Shown piece by piece: positions 26,660 to 34,499 of a stretch of DNA of 64,000 nucleotides. Under the pieces are notes generated by a model. The model was not told the origin of the DNA, made no database searches, and saw only the letters and a list, made by a program, of their open reading frames with translations. This DNA is from Flavobacteriales bacterium (GTDB lineage: Bacteria > Bacteroidota > Bacteroidia > Flavobacteriales_F > PHOS-HE28), in the NCBI GenBank assembly GCA_016705545.1, contig JADIYA010000014.1, forward strand, positions 75,517 through 139,516, written 5' to 3'. How positions within the stretch are numbered: the stretch's first letter is position 1; each line of letters begins with the position of its first letter. Position numbers and translations under genes: made by a program.

Positions 26660-28199
26660 TCACCCAGCCCACCCTTCCCTATCCAAGCTCCGGTACTGAA
26701 TAGCCTCGGCCAGATGCTCCGTGCGGATATCCGGGCTGGCCGCCATGTCGGCGATGGTGCGCGCCACTTTCAATATGCGGTCGTAGGCCCGGGCACTGAG
26801 GCCGAGGCGCTCCATGGCTTTCTCGAGCAGTGCTTTGCCGGCGGCATCGATGCGGCAGATCTCGCGGAGCTCCTTGCTGCCCATCTGCGCGTTGCAATGG
26901 ATCTTCTTTCCTGCGTAACGATCCTGCTGCACCTGCCTTGCAGCGATCACGCGCTCCCGCATCACGGCGCTCTTCTCGCTCGGGCGTTCCGCGCTGAGCT
27001 CGCTGAAGGGAACGGGCGTGACCTCGATGTGGATGTCGATGCGGTCGAGCAAGGGGCCGCTCACCTTGTTGAGGTACTTCTGCACAACGCCCGGCGCGCA
27101 CACGCAATCCTTGTCCGGATGGTTGTAGTAGCCGCAGGGGCAGGGATTCATCGCCGCCACAAGCATGAAGCTGGCCGGGTACTCCACCGAGAACCGCGCA
27201 CGGCTGATGGTGACCACGCGATCCTCCAGCGGCTGGCGAAGCACCTCCAATACTTGCCGCTTGAACTCGGGCAGTTCATCGAGGAAGAGCACGCCGTTGT
27301 GCGCCAGGCTGATCTCGCCCGGTTGCGGGAACGATCCACCGCCCACGAGCGCCACATCGCTGATCGTATGGTGCGGTGATGCGGTAAGGGCGCACGCTGA
27401 GCAGGCTGTCCTCTTTGCGCAGCTTGCCGGCCACGCTGTGGATCTTGGTGGTCTCCAGCGCCTCATCGATGGTGAGCGGCGGGAGGATGGTGGGCAGGCG
27501 CTTGGCGAGCATGGTCTTACCAGCGCCCGGTGGACCGATGAGGATGATGTTGTGACCGCCTGCGGCCGCGATCTCGAAGGCGCGCTTGATGTTCTCCTGC
27601 CCTTTCACATCGGCAATGTCAACCGGGTAGCTACGGCTGCTGTTGGCGAATTCCTCTTCGATGTTGACGATAGTGGGCTGGATCGCGCTGCGTCCATGCA
27701 GCAGGTCCACCACCTCGCGCAGGTGATCTACCCCATAGACCTCAAGGCCGGTGACGATGGCCGCTTCCCTGGCATTCGCTGCGGGCAGGATGAGGCCCTT
27801 GAATCCGTTCTTCTTCGCTTCGAGCGCGATCGGCAACGCGCCCTTGATCGGACGCACGCCGCCGTCGAGGCTGAGCTCGCCCATCACCAGGTGCGTCTCC
27901 AGCAATTCGGCTGGCGCTTGCTCTGTGGCGCACAAGAGGCCCATGGCGAGCGGCAGATCGTAAGCAGTGCCCTCCTTGCGGATATCGGCTGGCGCGAGGT
28001 TGATCGTGACACCCTTCCCCCTCGGCGCATACAACCCGTTGTTGCGCAGCGCGGCATCCATGCGCTGCTGGCTCTCCTTCACGGCGCTATCGGGCAGGCC
28101 CACCAGCTGGAAGAAGGCGCCCGTCTCCACGTTCACCTCGGCGGTGACGATGGTGGCGTTGATGCCGAAGACGGCGGCTCCGTATACCTTGATGAGCAT
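26660..28199 (-). CDS. comM: ComM/YifB-type AAA+ ATPase (Mg-chelatase-like); frameshifted
   Basis: About 512 residues. The family is a hexameric helicase that extends branch migration during natural transformation. The first frame runs from ATG 28199 to a stop at 27276; the C-terminal frame ends at 26660. Visible: N-terminal MLIKVYGAAVFGINATIV and GLPDSAVKESQQR, LILPAANAREAA, Walker A GPPGAGKTML, then SPHHTISDVALVGGG, GEISLAHNGVLFLDELPEF (Walker B), NPCPCGYY with its Cys pair, LDRIDIHIEV and the Mg_chelatase_C helix region. The frame changes at RPYR-SPHHT: one extra T on the plus strand (near 27380) separates them. gmhA ends two bases upstream, so they are one operon. Confidence 0.88.
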
Positions 28200-28201
28200 G
28201 C

Positions 28202-28801
28202 TCAGTAGCGGTCCTTGCGCACGGGTTCGGCCAGGTCGCGCTCGATGTGGTCGATGAAGGCGTGGATGATCTTGATGTGCACTTCCTGGATGCGGTCGGC
28301 ATAACCATCGTACGGCACGCGCACCTCCACCGTGCAGAGCGGCCCGAGCTTACCGCCATCCTTGCCCGTGAGGCCGATCACATGCATGCCCTGGGCGCGG
28401 GCCGCCTCCGCAGCACGCAGCACGTTGGGGCTGTTGCCGCTGGTACTGATGGCGAGGAGCACATCACCCTCTTTGCCATGGGCCTGAACGAAGCGCGCGA
28501 AGACCTGCTCGAAGCCATGATCATTGCCCACGCAGGTGAGGTGGCTGGGATCACTGATGCTGATGGCCGCGATGGGCGGACGATCATCACGGTAACGGCC
28601 GGTGAGCTCCTCGGCGAAATGCATGGCGTCGCACATGCTGCCGCCATTGCCGCAGCTGATCACCTTTGCGCCCTGCTTCAGGCAATAGCTCATGAAGGCA
28701 GCGGCCTGCTCCACCGCGGCGATGTTGGCGGGGTCGGCTACGAAGCGAGCGAGCACGTCGGCGGCCTCGGTGAAATGGGAACGGATGCGGTCGGCGGTCA
28801 T
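28202..28801 (-). CDS. gmhA: Sedoheptulose-7-phosphate isomerase GmhA (SIS domain)
   Basis: 199 residues from ATG 28801 (a GTG lies three bases earlier). Converts sedoheptulose 7-phosphate to D-glycero-D-manno-heptose 7-phosphate in the cytoplasm, the first step to ADP-heptose. SIS-domain motifs: ISCGNGGSMCDAMHFAEELTG (with the phosphate loop and metal/acid residues), GNDHGFEQVF, AISTSGNSPNV and GLTGKDGGKL, plus HIKIIHAFIDHIE near the end. The kinase for the next step is at 10071, so the pathway is split between two loci. Forms an operon with comM. Confidence 0.92.
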   Translation of the reverse strand: MTADRIRSHFTEAADVLARFVADPANIAAVEQAAAFMSYCLKQGAKVISCGNGGSMCDAMHFAEELTGRYRDDRPPIAAISISDPSHLTCVGNDHGFEQVFARFVQAHGKEGDVLLAISTSGNSPNVLRAAEAARAQGMHVIGLTGKDGGKLGPLCTVEVRVPYDGYADRIQEVHIKIIHAFIDHIERDLAEPVRKDRY

Positions 28802-28831
28802 CACGGCGAAGATGCGTCATCTCCGCCGACA

Positions 28832-28839
28832 ACAAGCTA
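28832..28839 (-). promoter_or_regulatory. Possible -7 box for gmhA overlapping the dsbD stop
   Basis: On the minus strand TAGCTTGT includes the TAG stop codon of dsbD and lies 30 bases before gmhA. It is a partial match to TAnnTT[T/C]G, so transcription may simply continue from dsbD. Confidence 0.25.
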
Positions 28840-30900
28840 CCTCCCCGCCTGCTGCCCCAGCACTTGCATGCCTTGCAGCCCGCGATCCAAGAAGGCCTTG
28901 TACTCATCCACGGCAGGTGTGTATCCCACGGGATCGGTGAGCAGTTTGCCATCCGGGCTCAGCAGCGCATAAAGCGGCTGCGTGGCACTCTTGAAGTTCT
29001 CGGTTTGCAGCGTGGCCCACTTGTTCCCCACGGTGAGGATGGGCTTCTTGGTGCCATTGCTGGTCTCGAAGATGAACTGCTCATCCTTCGGCAGCTCGGC
29101 CTTGGCATCCACGTAGAGCGAGACAAGCACATACCGCTCACTGATCGTGCGGTTGATCTCAGCGACGGGCCACACGTAGTCCTCCATCTTGCGGCAATTC
29201 GCGCAGCCATAACCGGTGAAGTCGATCAAGAGCGGTTTACCGGTCTTCTTCGCCTCAGTCATGCCGCTCTCCAGGTCGTGGTAGCAGGTGAGGCCGGCCG
29301 GGCATTCAGTGGCGAAGATCCAGCTGTAGCCGGGCGATGGCGAGATGCCGCTGAGCAGGCCAACAGGCGCCCAAGTGTGCGCCTTATCGTCGTAGCGGAA
29401 GCCCATGGCCATATACACGGTGAACAGCCCGAAGGCGCTGATGAAGAAGATGCGCATGGGTGAATAGCCTTTCACGGGGCTATCGTGCGGGAAGCGGATC
29501 TTGCCGAAGAGGTAGAGCACGATGCCGATGCCGCAGATGACCCAGATGGCGAGGAAGAGCTCGTAGGGGATGAGGCCCCACTTCATCACCAGATCGGCCA
29601 TGCTGAGGAACTTGAAGGCGAGGGCGACCTCCACGAATCCGAGCACCACTTTCACGCTATTGAGCCAACTGCCGCTGCGTGGCAGGCTGTTCAGCCATCC
29701 GGGGAAGAGCGCGAACAAGCCGAAAGGCAATGCGAGCGCGAAGCCGAAACCGCCCATGCCCACGGTGAGCTGCCACGCGCCGCCATCGGCCGTTAGCGCG
29801 CCCGCGAGCAAGGAGCCGAGGATCGGGCCGGTGCAGCTGAAGGACACGAGCGCGAGCGTGAGCGCCATGAAGAAGGTGCCTATGAGGCCACCGAATCTGC
29901 TGGCGTTGCTATCCATCTTGTTCACCCAGCTGCTCGGCAGGGTGATCTCGAAATAACCGAAGAAGGAGATGGCGAAGACGATGAAGATGACGAAGAAGCC
30001 GATGTTGAGCCAAGGGTTCGTGCTGATCTCGTTGAAGATCTCCGGGTTCACGCTGCCCAGCAGATGGAAGGGTACGCTGAAGAGCAAGTAGATCAGGAAG
30101 ATGAAGCCGCCGTAAGTGAGTGCGTTCTTCAGGCCAGCTGCGCGATCGCCGCTGCTCTTGGTGAAGAAGCTCACCGTGAGCGGGATCATGGGGAACACGC
30201 ATGGCGTGAGCAGCGCGACGAGCCCGCCGATGAAGCCGAGCATGAAGATCCACAGCAGTGAATTCTTCTCTTCGATCCGCGCAGCCGCATCGCGCACAAC
30301 GGGGTTCGCGAGATCCACGTTGGGCAGCTTGAGGTCGGCGGCGTCGCTGCGCGTGGCGAGACCGGCGAACTTGGGATCGTTGGGATCGAAGGAGACATCG
30401 CCGAGCTCGTAGGTGCCGGAAGCGAGGCCCATGATGAAGTAAACCGTCGCCGGAGGCAGGCACATCTCATCGTTGCACGACATGTACTCGAAGTGGCCGG
30501 TTACCGGTTGGTCCGTATCCTGCACCGCGATACGCTGGATGAAGGTGGCGCCGTCCTTGAACTTCTTCACTTCGATGCCGAAGACGGCGTCCATGCCGTC
30601 GATCACCTTCACGCCAGATTCAGCAGCCGGCCCATCGACCGTAACACCGTTGAGGCTGTCCACCACGATGGCCGTGGGCCAGGGCCCCATGTCTCCATAG
30701 TTGGTCTGTGAGTAAACGGACCAGCCGTGCTCGATCACGGCGTTGAAGACGACTTCCCAGCGACCATTGCCCAAGTCCTTGGAGGACATGCTCCACTTCA
30801 CCGGATCGGGATTCGCAGCATCGTGGTCCTGCGCCGATGAAGGAGACACAACCAGTAACAGCAGGACCGGGAGCAGGAATTTGATCATCGTTCGCATCAT
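28837..30900 (-). CDS. dsbD: Thiol:disulfide interchange protein DsbD
   Basis: 687 residues from ATG 30900. Inner-membrane protein that carries reducing power from cytoplasmic thioredoxin to the periplasm. Signal peptide FLLPVLLLLVVSPSSAQ; an N-terminal immunoglobulin-like domain with the MSCNDEMCLPP cysteine pair; about eight membrane helices starting at LLWIFMLGFIGGLVALLTPC, with the second membrane cysteine in VSFSCTGPILGS; and a C-terminal thioredoxin-like domain with GYGCANC (C566 and C569). All three domains are intact. It overlaps the preceding gene by one base (TGATG). Confidence 0.93.
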   Translation of the reverse strand: MMRTMIKFLLPVLLLLVVSPSSAQDHDAANPDPVKWSMSSKDLGNGRWEVVFNAVIEHGWSVYSQTNYGDMGPWPTAIVVDSLNGVTVDGPAAESGVKVIDGMDAVFGIEVKKFKDGATFIQRIAVQDTDQPVTGHFEYMSCNDEMCLPPATVYFIMGLASGTYELGDVSFDPNDPKFAGLATRSDAADLKLPNVDLANPVVRDAAARIEEKNSLLWIFMLGFIGGLVALLTPCVFPMIPLTVSFFTKSSGDRAAGLKNALTYGGFIFLIYLLFSVPFHLLGSVNPEIFNEISTNPWLNIGFFVIFIVFAISFFGYFEITLPSSWVNKMDSNASRFGGLIGTFFMALTLALVSFSCTGPILGSLLAGALTADGGAWQLTVGMGGFGFALALPFGLFALFPGWLNSLPRSGSWLNSVKVVLGFVEVALAFKFLSMADLVMKWGLIPYELFLAIWVICGIGIVLYLFGKIRFPHDSPVKGYSPMRIFFISAFGLFTVYMAMGFRYDDKAHTWAPVGLLSGISPSPGYSWIFATECPAGLTCYHDLESGMTEAKKTGKPLLIDFTGYGCANCRKMEDYVWPVAEINRTISERYVLVSLYVDAKAELPKDEQFIFETSNGTKKPILTVGNKWATLQTENFKSATQPLYALLSPDGKLLTDPVGYTPAVDEYKAFLDRGLQGMQVLGQQAGR

Positions 30901-31343
30901 CACATCGTTTCAACCTTCAACGTGAACGGCACCACCACGGGCGGCAGGCAGGTCTTGTCGTTGCATACCATGTACTCCACTTCACCCGAGACCTCAATCG
31001 CACCAGGCTTCAGCGGCTTGATCAGTTGCACGAACGCCGGTGATCCATCATGGTAGCGTACCACCATGCCGAAGTTGGGATCGAACACTTCGATCGGCCG
31101 TGGCTCCACGAGTTCGCCTTGAAGGGAGAACCCGTCGGAAGGCTTCAACCGTATGCTGGTAGCCACAGGACCTTGATCGCTCGGCAAGGTCGTGGCGTAG
31201 ATGTGCCAGCCTGGCTCCACTTGCGTACGGATGTCGATGCGCACCAAGCCATCGTCCTGCCGGTGCGCTTGGAACTTCCACATCACCGGGAGGGAGGGCG
31301 CACCGATAAGCAGTGCGGAAAGGCAAATCAGCAGCGTGGGCAT
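30900..31343 (-). CDS. Stand-alone DsbD N-terminal-domain protein
   Basis: 147 residues from ATG 31343 with a signal peptide (LLICLSALLIGAPSL). The mature part is a single copy of the DsbD-alpha-like immunoglobulin fold: VRIDIRTQVEPGWHIYA, VRYHDGSPAFVQLIKPL and the cysteine motif MVCNDKTCLPP. The same cysteine motif appears in the N-terminal domain of the dsbD gene that directly follows, with which it shares a TGATG junction. It likely accepts electrons from DsbD and passes them to a periplasmic target, or is a duplicated relay domain; the target is unknown. Confidence 0.8.
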   Translation of the reverse strand: MPTLLICLSALLIGAPSLPVMWKFQAHRQDDGLVRIDIRTQVEPGWHIYATTLPSDQGPVATSIRLKPSDGFSLQGELVEPRPIEVFDPNFGMVVRYHDGSPAFVQLIKPLKPGAIEVSGEVEYMVCNDKTCLPPVVVPFTLKVETM

Positions 31344-31359
31344 AACCGTGTGCAGGTCG

Positions 31360-31367
31360 CAAACATA
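31360..31367 (-). promoter_or_regulatory. Exact-consensus -7 box for the dsbD operon (TATGTTTG)
   Basis: Perfect TAnnTTTG on the minus strand, 16 bases before ATG 31343, the first gene of the 31343-25900 run. Confidence 0.5.
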
Positions 31368-31439
31368 ACCGGACCCTTACACGATCTGGGCTGGGCCTGA
31401 ACCGGATCCTAGGGATCCTGCACGAACGTTAAGTATTGT

Positions 31440-31727
31440 TCAGGAAGGGAACTCGATGCTCACCACGCGCGACACCGGGATGGTCATGCCGTACTTGAGC
31501 ACGATGTTCTGCGTGTCGTAGGCCCAAATGGTGGTCTCCACCGCCTTCAGGCCTTCATCGTCCCGGAAAACGATGCGGCATTTCCCGTGCTCGCCATTCC
31601 CGAGGCGCGTGGCGCGTTCCATCTTCTGGCGGATCTCCGAATGCTCTTCGGCGCTCAACGGCAAGGCTTGGCGCGGGAAACGGAGCGATGGTATGCGCTC
31701 CTTCGGAATCATGGTATGCTGGGGCAT
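31440..31727 (-). CDS. Small conserved-looking protein of unknown function
   Basis: 95 residues (81 if the ATG at 31685 region is not used; ATG 31727 and ATG 31712 are the candidates). No signal peptide or membrane helix. The N-terminal half is charged (HSEIRQKMERATRLGNGEHGK), the C-terminal half reads as alternating beta strands (KCRIVFRDDEG, KAVETTIWAYDT, NIVLKYGMTIPVSRVVSIEF), suggesting a small cytoplasmic beta-barrel-like domain. I recognise no family motif. It is flanked by intergenic gaps of 72 and 75 bases and shares the strand with tilS. Confidence 0.6.
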   Translation of the reverse strand: MPQHTMIPKERIPSLRFPRQALPLSAEEHSEIRQKMERATRLGNGEHGKCRIVFRDDEGLKAVETTIWAYDTQNIVLKYGMTIPVSRVVSIEFPS

Positions 31728-31802
31728 GGCACCGGGGTTTTGGGAAGGGTGAAGTTAATGGCGTCCGCGAGGGAAGCAAATCGACAGCGTGCTCCAGATA
31801 GG

Positions 31803-33140
31803 TTATCGAACCTTGCTGATGCGCAGGGTCCGTCGGGTAGTTGCCGAGGCCTGATATCCCTCGCCGATACGATGACCCACGAGCCATGCGATCCCGCCAT
31901 CGCCATTCACCAGCACGTGGACAGAATCCTTCTCGGTCCTTGGAACCTTGGCGTCGATGAGGATGTCGCTGATAAGCTTGCTGCCTCCCAAGCCGATGGG
32001 CCGCATGCGGTCTCCGGGCTGCCATGGTCGCAGGATCAAGGGACCGCCCAGCCGGTCGGCATCGAGCACGGCCACGAGCATGGTGGCGGGAATTTCAGCC
32101 GGTGGGCCGCTCTCCATGCCCCAATCGAATCCATTGCCCGAGCCGTTGGCTGCTTGCAGATCGATCCGCGTCCATGCGGCATTCGTTGGCTTCAAGAGCT
32201 TCATGATGAGCACCTCGCGATCCACGAGCACCTGATAACGGGCACTCTCGAAAGTAGCGCCCGTGACGCGCTCGGCCACGGCATCATGCACGCGGTCAAC
32301 GACGTCCGGATGGAAGCCGAGCCCGCGAAGGGTGTAGTAAAGGTAAATCCAGGCGTGCTCATCGCCTTCCAGCGATGCGAACGGGATGCGCTGAGTGAAA
32401 TCGTGGCTCACCGGCTCCTGCTCGTGGAAGCGATGAATGGCCTCGTCGCCCAATTGCGTGAGATGCCGCAGCAGCCGCGTTGACCGCGCGATGGTGCGCT
32501 GCGCTCCCGGCCGGATGGACTCGAGCAGGGGCAGGAGCTCATGGCGGATGCGGTTGCGCTGGTACTGTTCGCTGGTGTTGCTCGAATCCTCTCGCCACTG
32601 GATGCCCTGTTCACGGGCATAGGCCTCGATGTCAGCGCGGTGGACGAGCAGTAGCGGCCGGATGTAATCGCCCCGTCGCGGGCCCATGGCGCCCCAGCCC
32701 CCTCGGCCCGTGCCGCGGAGCAGGTTGATGAAGAGGGTCTCCACAACATCGTCTGCATGATGGCCGAGGGCGCAGCGCGCGGCCCCAATAGGGCTCAGTA
32801 TCTCATCGAGCCATTCGTAGCGGAGCAGGCGCGCGGCCATCTGGGTGGAGACCGGCTCTTCCGCCTTGAGCGCATCTACATCCACGTTCGCCGAGCGGAA
32901 CGCGATGCCCGCCTGCTCGCAATGCGCGCGCACGAAGGCCTCATCGCCATCGCTCTCCGCACCGCGCAGGCCATGGTTCACGTGCAGCACGGTGCACGCA
33001 TGGCCCAGCCTGCGCAGCACATGCAGCAGCACCATGCTATCGATGCCGCCGCTCACGGCAACGAACAAGGCCTCGCGCGGCGCCAGCAACCGCTCGCGGC
33101 GGATGAAGCGCTCCACGGCATCGATCAGGTCAAAGGACAT
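31803..33140 (-). CDS. tilS: tRNA(Ile)-lysidine synthase
   Basis: 445 residues from ATG 33140 (a TTG two codons earlier is less likely). Adds lysine to C34 of the CAU-anticodon isoleucine tRNA, so it is essential for reading AUA. The PP-loop ATPase motif VAVSGGIDSM lies near residue 30; VNHGLRGAES, GHHADDVVETLFINLLRGTG, and the EDSSN-YQRNRIRHELLP block are typical. A TilS C-terminal domain follows (LRPWQPGDRMRPIGLGGSK and DILIDAKVPRTEKD). It overlaps pabB by 11 bases, suggesting co-transcription. Confidence 0.93.
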   Translation of the reverse strand: MSFDLIDAVERFIRRERLLAPREALFVAVSGGIDSMVLLHVLRRLGHACTVLHVNHGLRGAESDGDEAFVRAHCEQAGIAFRSANVDVDALKAEEPVSTQMAARLLRYEWLDEILSPIGAARCALGHHADDVVETLFINLLRGTGRGGWGAMGPRRGDYIRPLLLVHRADIEAYAREQGIQWREDSSNTSEQYQRNRIRHELLPLLESIRPGAQRTIARSTRLLRHLTQLGDEAIHRFHEQEPVSHDFTQRIPFASLEGDEHAWIYLYYTLRGLGFHPDVVDRVHDAVAERVTGATFESARYQVLVDREVLIMKLLKPTNAAWTRIDLQAANGSGNGFDWGMESGPPAEIPATMLVAVLDADRLGGPLILRPWQPGDRMRPIGLGGSKLISDILIDAKVPRTEKDSVHVLVNGDGGIAWLVGHRIGEGYQASATTRRTLRISKVR

Positions 33141-34356
33141 CGGCAATGCTGGTGAATTTCACGAGGCACTCCTCCCATTCCGCGGCAGGGTCGCATTTCG
33201 AGGTGAGCGCGCTGCCTGTGGGGATGCTGAGCATTCCGGTCGCCGAATCGCAGAGCAGCGTTCGGATCACCACATTCAGGTCTGCCGTGCCGTCGGGGGC
33301 GAAGAAGCCCATGGTGCCGCTGTAAAGGCCGCGCGCTCGCCCTTCATGCGCATCGATCAACTGCATGGCGCGGATCTTCGGAGCACCGGTCATGCTGGCC
33401 GGAGGGAAGGCGGCTTTCACCGCGTCGAATGGCGTGAAGACTGGAGCGCGCTGCGCCTCGACCACGCTCACAAGCTGATGCACCCTGGGATGCGTGCGCA
33501 CGCCGAAGAGCTCCGGCACCCGCACCGTACCGGGCACCGACACGCGCGAGAAATCGTTGCGCATCACGTCCAACGCCATCACGTTCTCGCTGCGTTCCTT
33601 GGGGTCGTTGGCCAGCTCATCGCGGAGCCTGATGTCCTGCTCAGCATCCGCTCCGCGCGGACGCGTGCCCTTCATCGGCTCACTGCGCATGTGAAGGCCG
33701 TCGAAGGCGATGAAGCGCTCTGGCGAACAGCACAAGGCGAATCGGTGGCCCATCCGATAGAAGCCCGCAAAGGGTGCATCGGTGCGAGCAAGCAAAGCGC
33801 CGAAGGCAGTGAAGGGGTCGAAGGCACCATCGATGGCTTCGTGGGCGATGCAGTAGTTCACCTCGTAAATGTCGCCGAGTTGGATGTGGCTCAGCATGGC
33901 TGCCGCGTGCCGAAGGTGCTCAGCGTTACTGGTTGACGGTTCCCACGCGATCCGCCGTGAAGCGGCCATTGCATCCGGACAAGCAAGCAGCGTTTCGGCG
34001 AAGGCGAGACCCTCCGCGCGGTCTTCGGCATGAACGTGCAGCGACACTCCATCAGCGTTCCATTCAAACACCCAACGCGGCACGAACCAGCTGGTCAAGG
34101 GCCAATTGAAGCCATCTGCGCAGCGGCTCGTCAATGCCTCCAGGCGATCCTTGTACCCGTAGGCCATGTGACCGAACCACCAATCTCCTGCACGGCCTGC
34201 GGCATCGAAGCGCGGCTCTTCACCCGCCATACGCACGCCCACGGCCAGCAGCGCACGGCGCTGGTCGGCAACCCGCCGGTACAGGAACACGTCATGCCCG
34301 CGCAAGGCAGTCGGATGGAAGCGGACGTCGGCAGGCAATGGGACGCGTTCGCGCAT
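33130..34356 (-). CDS. pabB: Aminodeoxychorismate synthase component I
   Basis: 408 residues, shorter than the typical TrpE/PabB of about 450, with a shortened N-terminal half. Converts chorismate and ammonia to 4-amino-4-deoxychorismate on the folate pathway. The chorismate-binding domain shows YEVNYCIAHEA, EPMKGTRPRG (catalytic lysine), ENVMALDVMRNDFSRVS, HQLVSVVEAQ, FPPASMTGAPKIRAM and GLYSGTMGFF. The PMKGTRPRG form and lack of the TrpE-type feedback segment favour PabB over anthranilate synthase, but the amidotransferase partner is not in the window. Divergent from the T9SS gene at 34500. Confidence 0.8.
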   Translation of the reverse strand: MRERVPLPADVRFHPTALRGHDVFLYRRVADQRRALLAVGVRMAGEEPRFDAAGRAGDWWFGHMAYGYKDRLEALTSRCADGFNWPLTSWFVPRWVFEWNADGVSLHVHAEDRAEGLAFAETLLACPDAMAASRRIAWEPSTSNAEHLRHAAAMLSHIQLGDIYEVNYCIAHEAIDGAFDPFTAFGALLARTDAPFAGFYRMGHRFALCCSPERFIAFDGLHMRSEPMKGTRPRGADAEQDIRLRDELANDPKERSENVMALDVMRNDFSRVSVPGTVRVPELFGVRTHPRVHQLVSVVEAQRAPVFTPFDAVKAAFPPASMTGAPKIRAMQLIDAHEGRARGLYSGTMGFFAPDGTADLNVVIRTLLCDSATGMLSIPTGSALTSKCDPAAEWEECLVKFTSIADVL

Positions 34357-34393
34357 GCTTCATTCGCCGCGGCGCCATGCTCAGGCGACGGGG

Positions 34394-34401
34394 CCAAGGT
34401 A
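34394..34401 (-). promoter_or_regulatory. Putative -7 box for pabB-tilS (TACCTTGG)
   Basis: Near-match to TAnnTT[T/C]G on the minus strand, 37 bases before ATG 34356, in a shared divergent promoter region. Confidence 0.35.
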
Positions 34402-34423
34402 TCCGCGCACCGCTCACTTGCTC

Positions 34424-34442
34424 TGCGATCCTGCGGATCGCA
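34424..34442. promoter_or_regulatory. Perfect inverted repeat between divergent genes
   Basis: TGCGATCC (34424-34431) and GGATCGCA (34435-34442) form a perfect 8-base dyad with a three-base centre. It lies between the two opposing -7 boxes (34401 minus, 34471 plus), the place expected for an operator controlling both directions. No regulator is identified. Confidence 0.4.
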
Positions 34443-34470
34443 CAACGGTCCGGGCGAATGCGGATCCGCC

Positions 34471-34478
34471 TACCTTGC
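34471..34478 (+). promoter_or_regulatory. Putative -7 box (TACCTTGC)
   Basis: Partial match to TAnnTT[T/C]G, 21 bases before ATG 34500 of the T9SS protein. Confidence 0.35.
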
Positions 34479-34499
34479 GACTATCAATCGCCGGACCTG

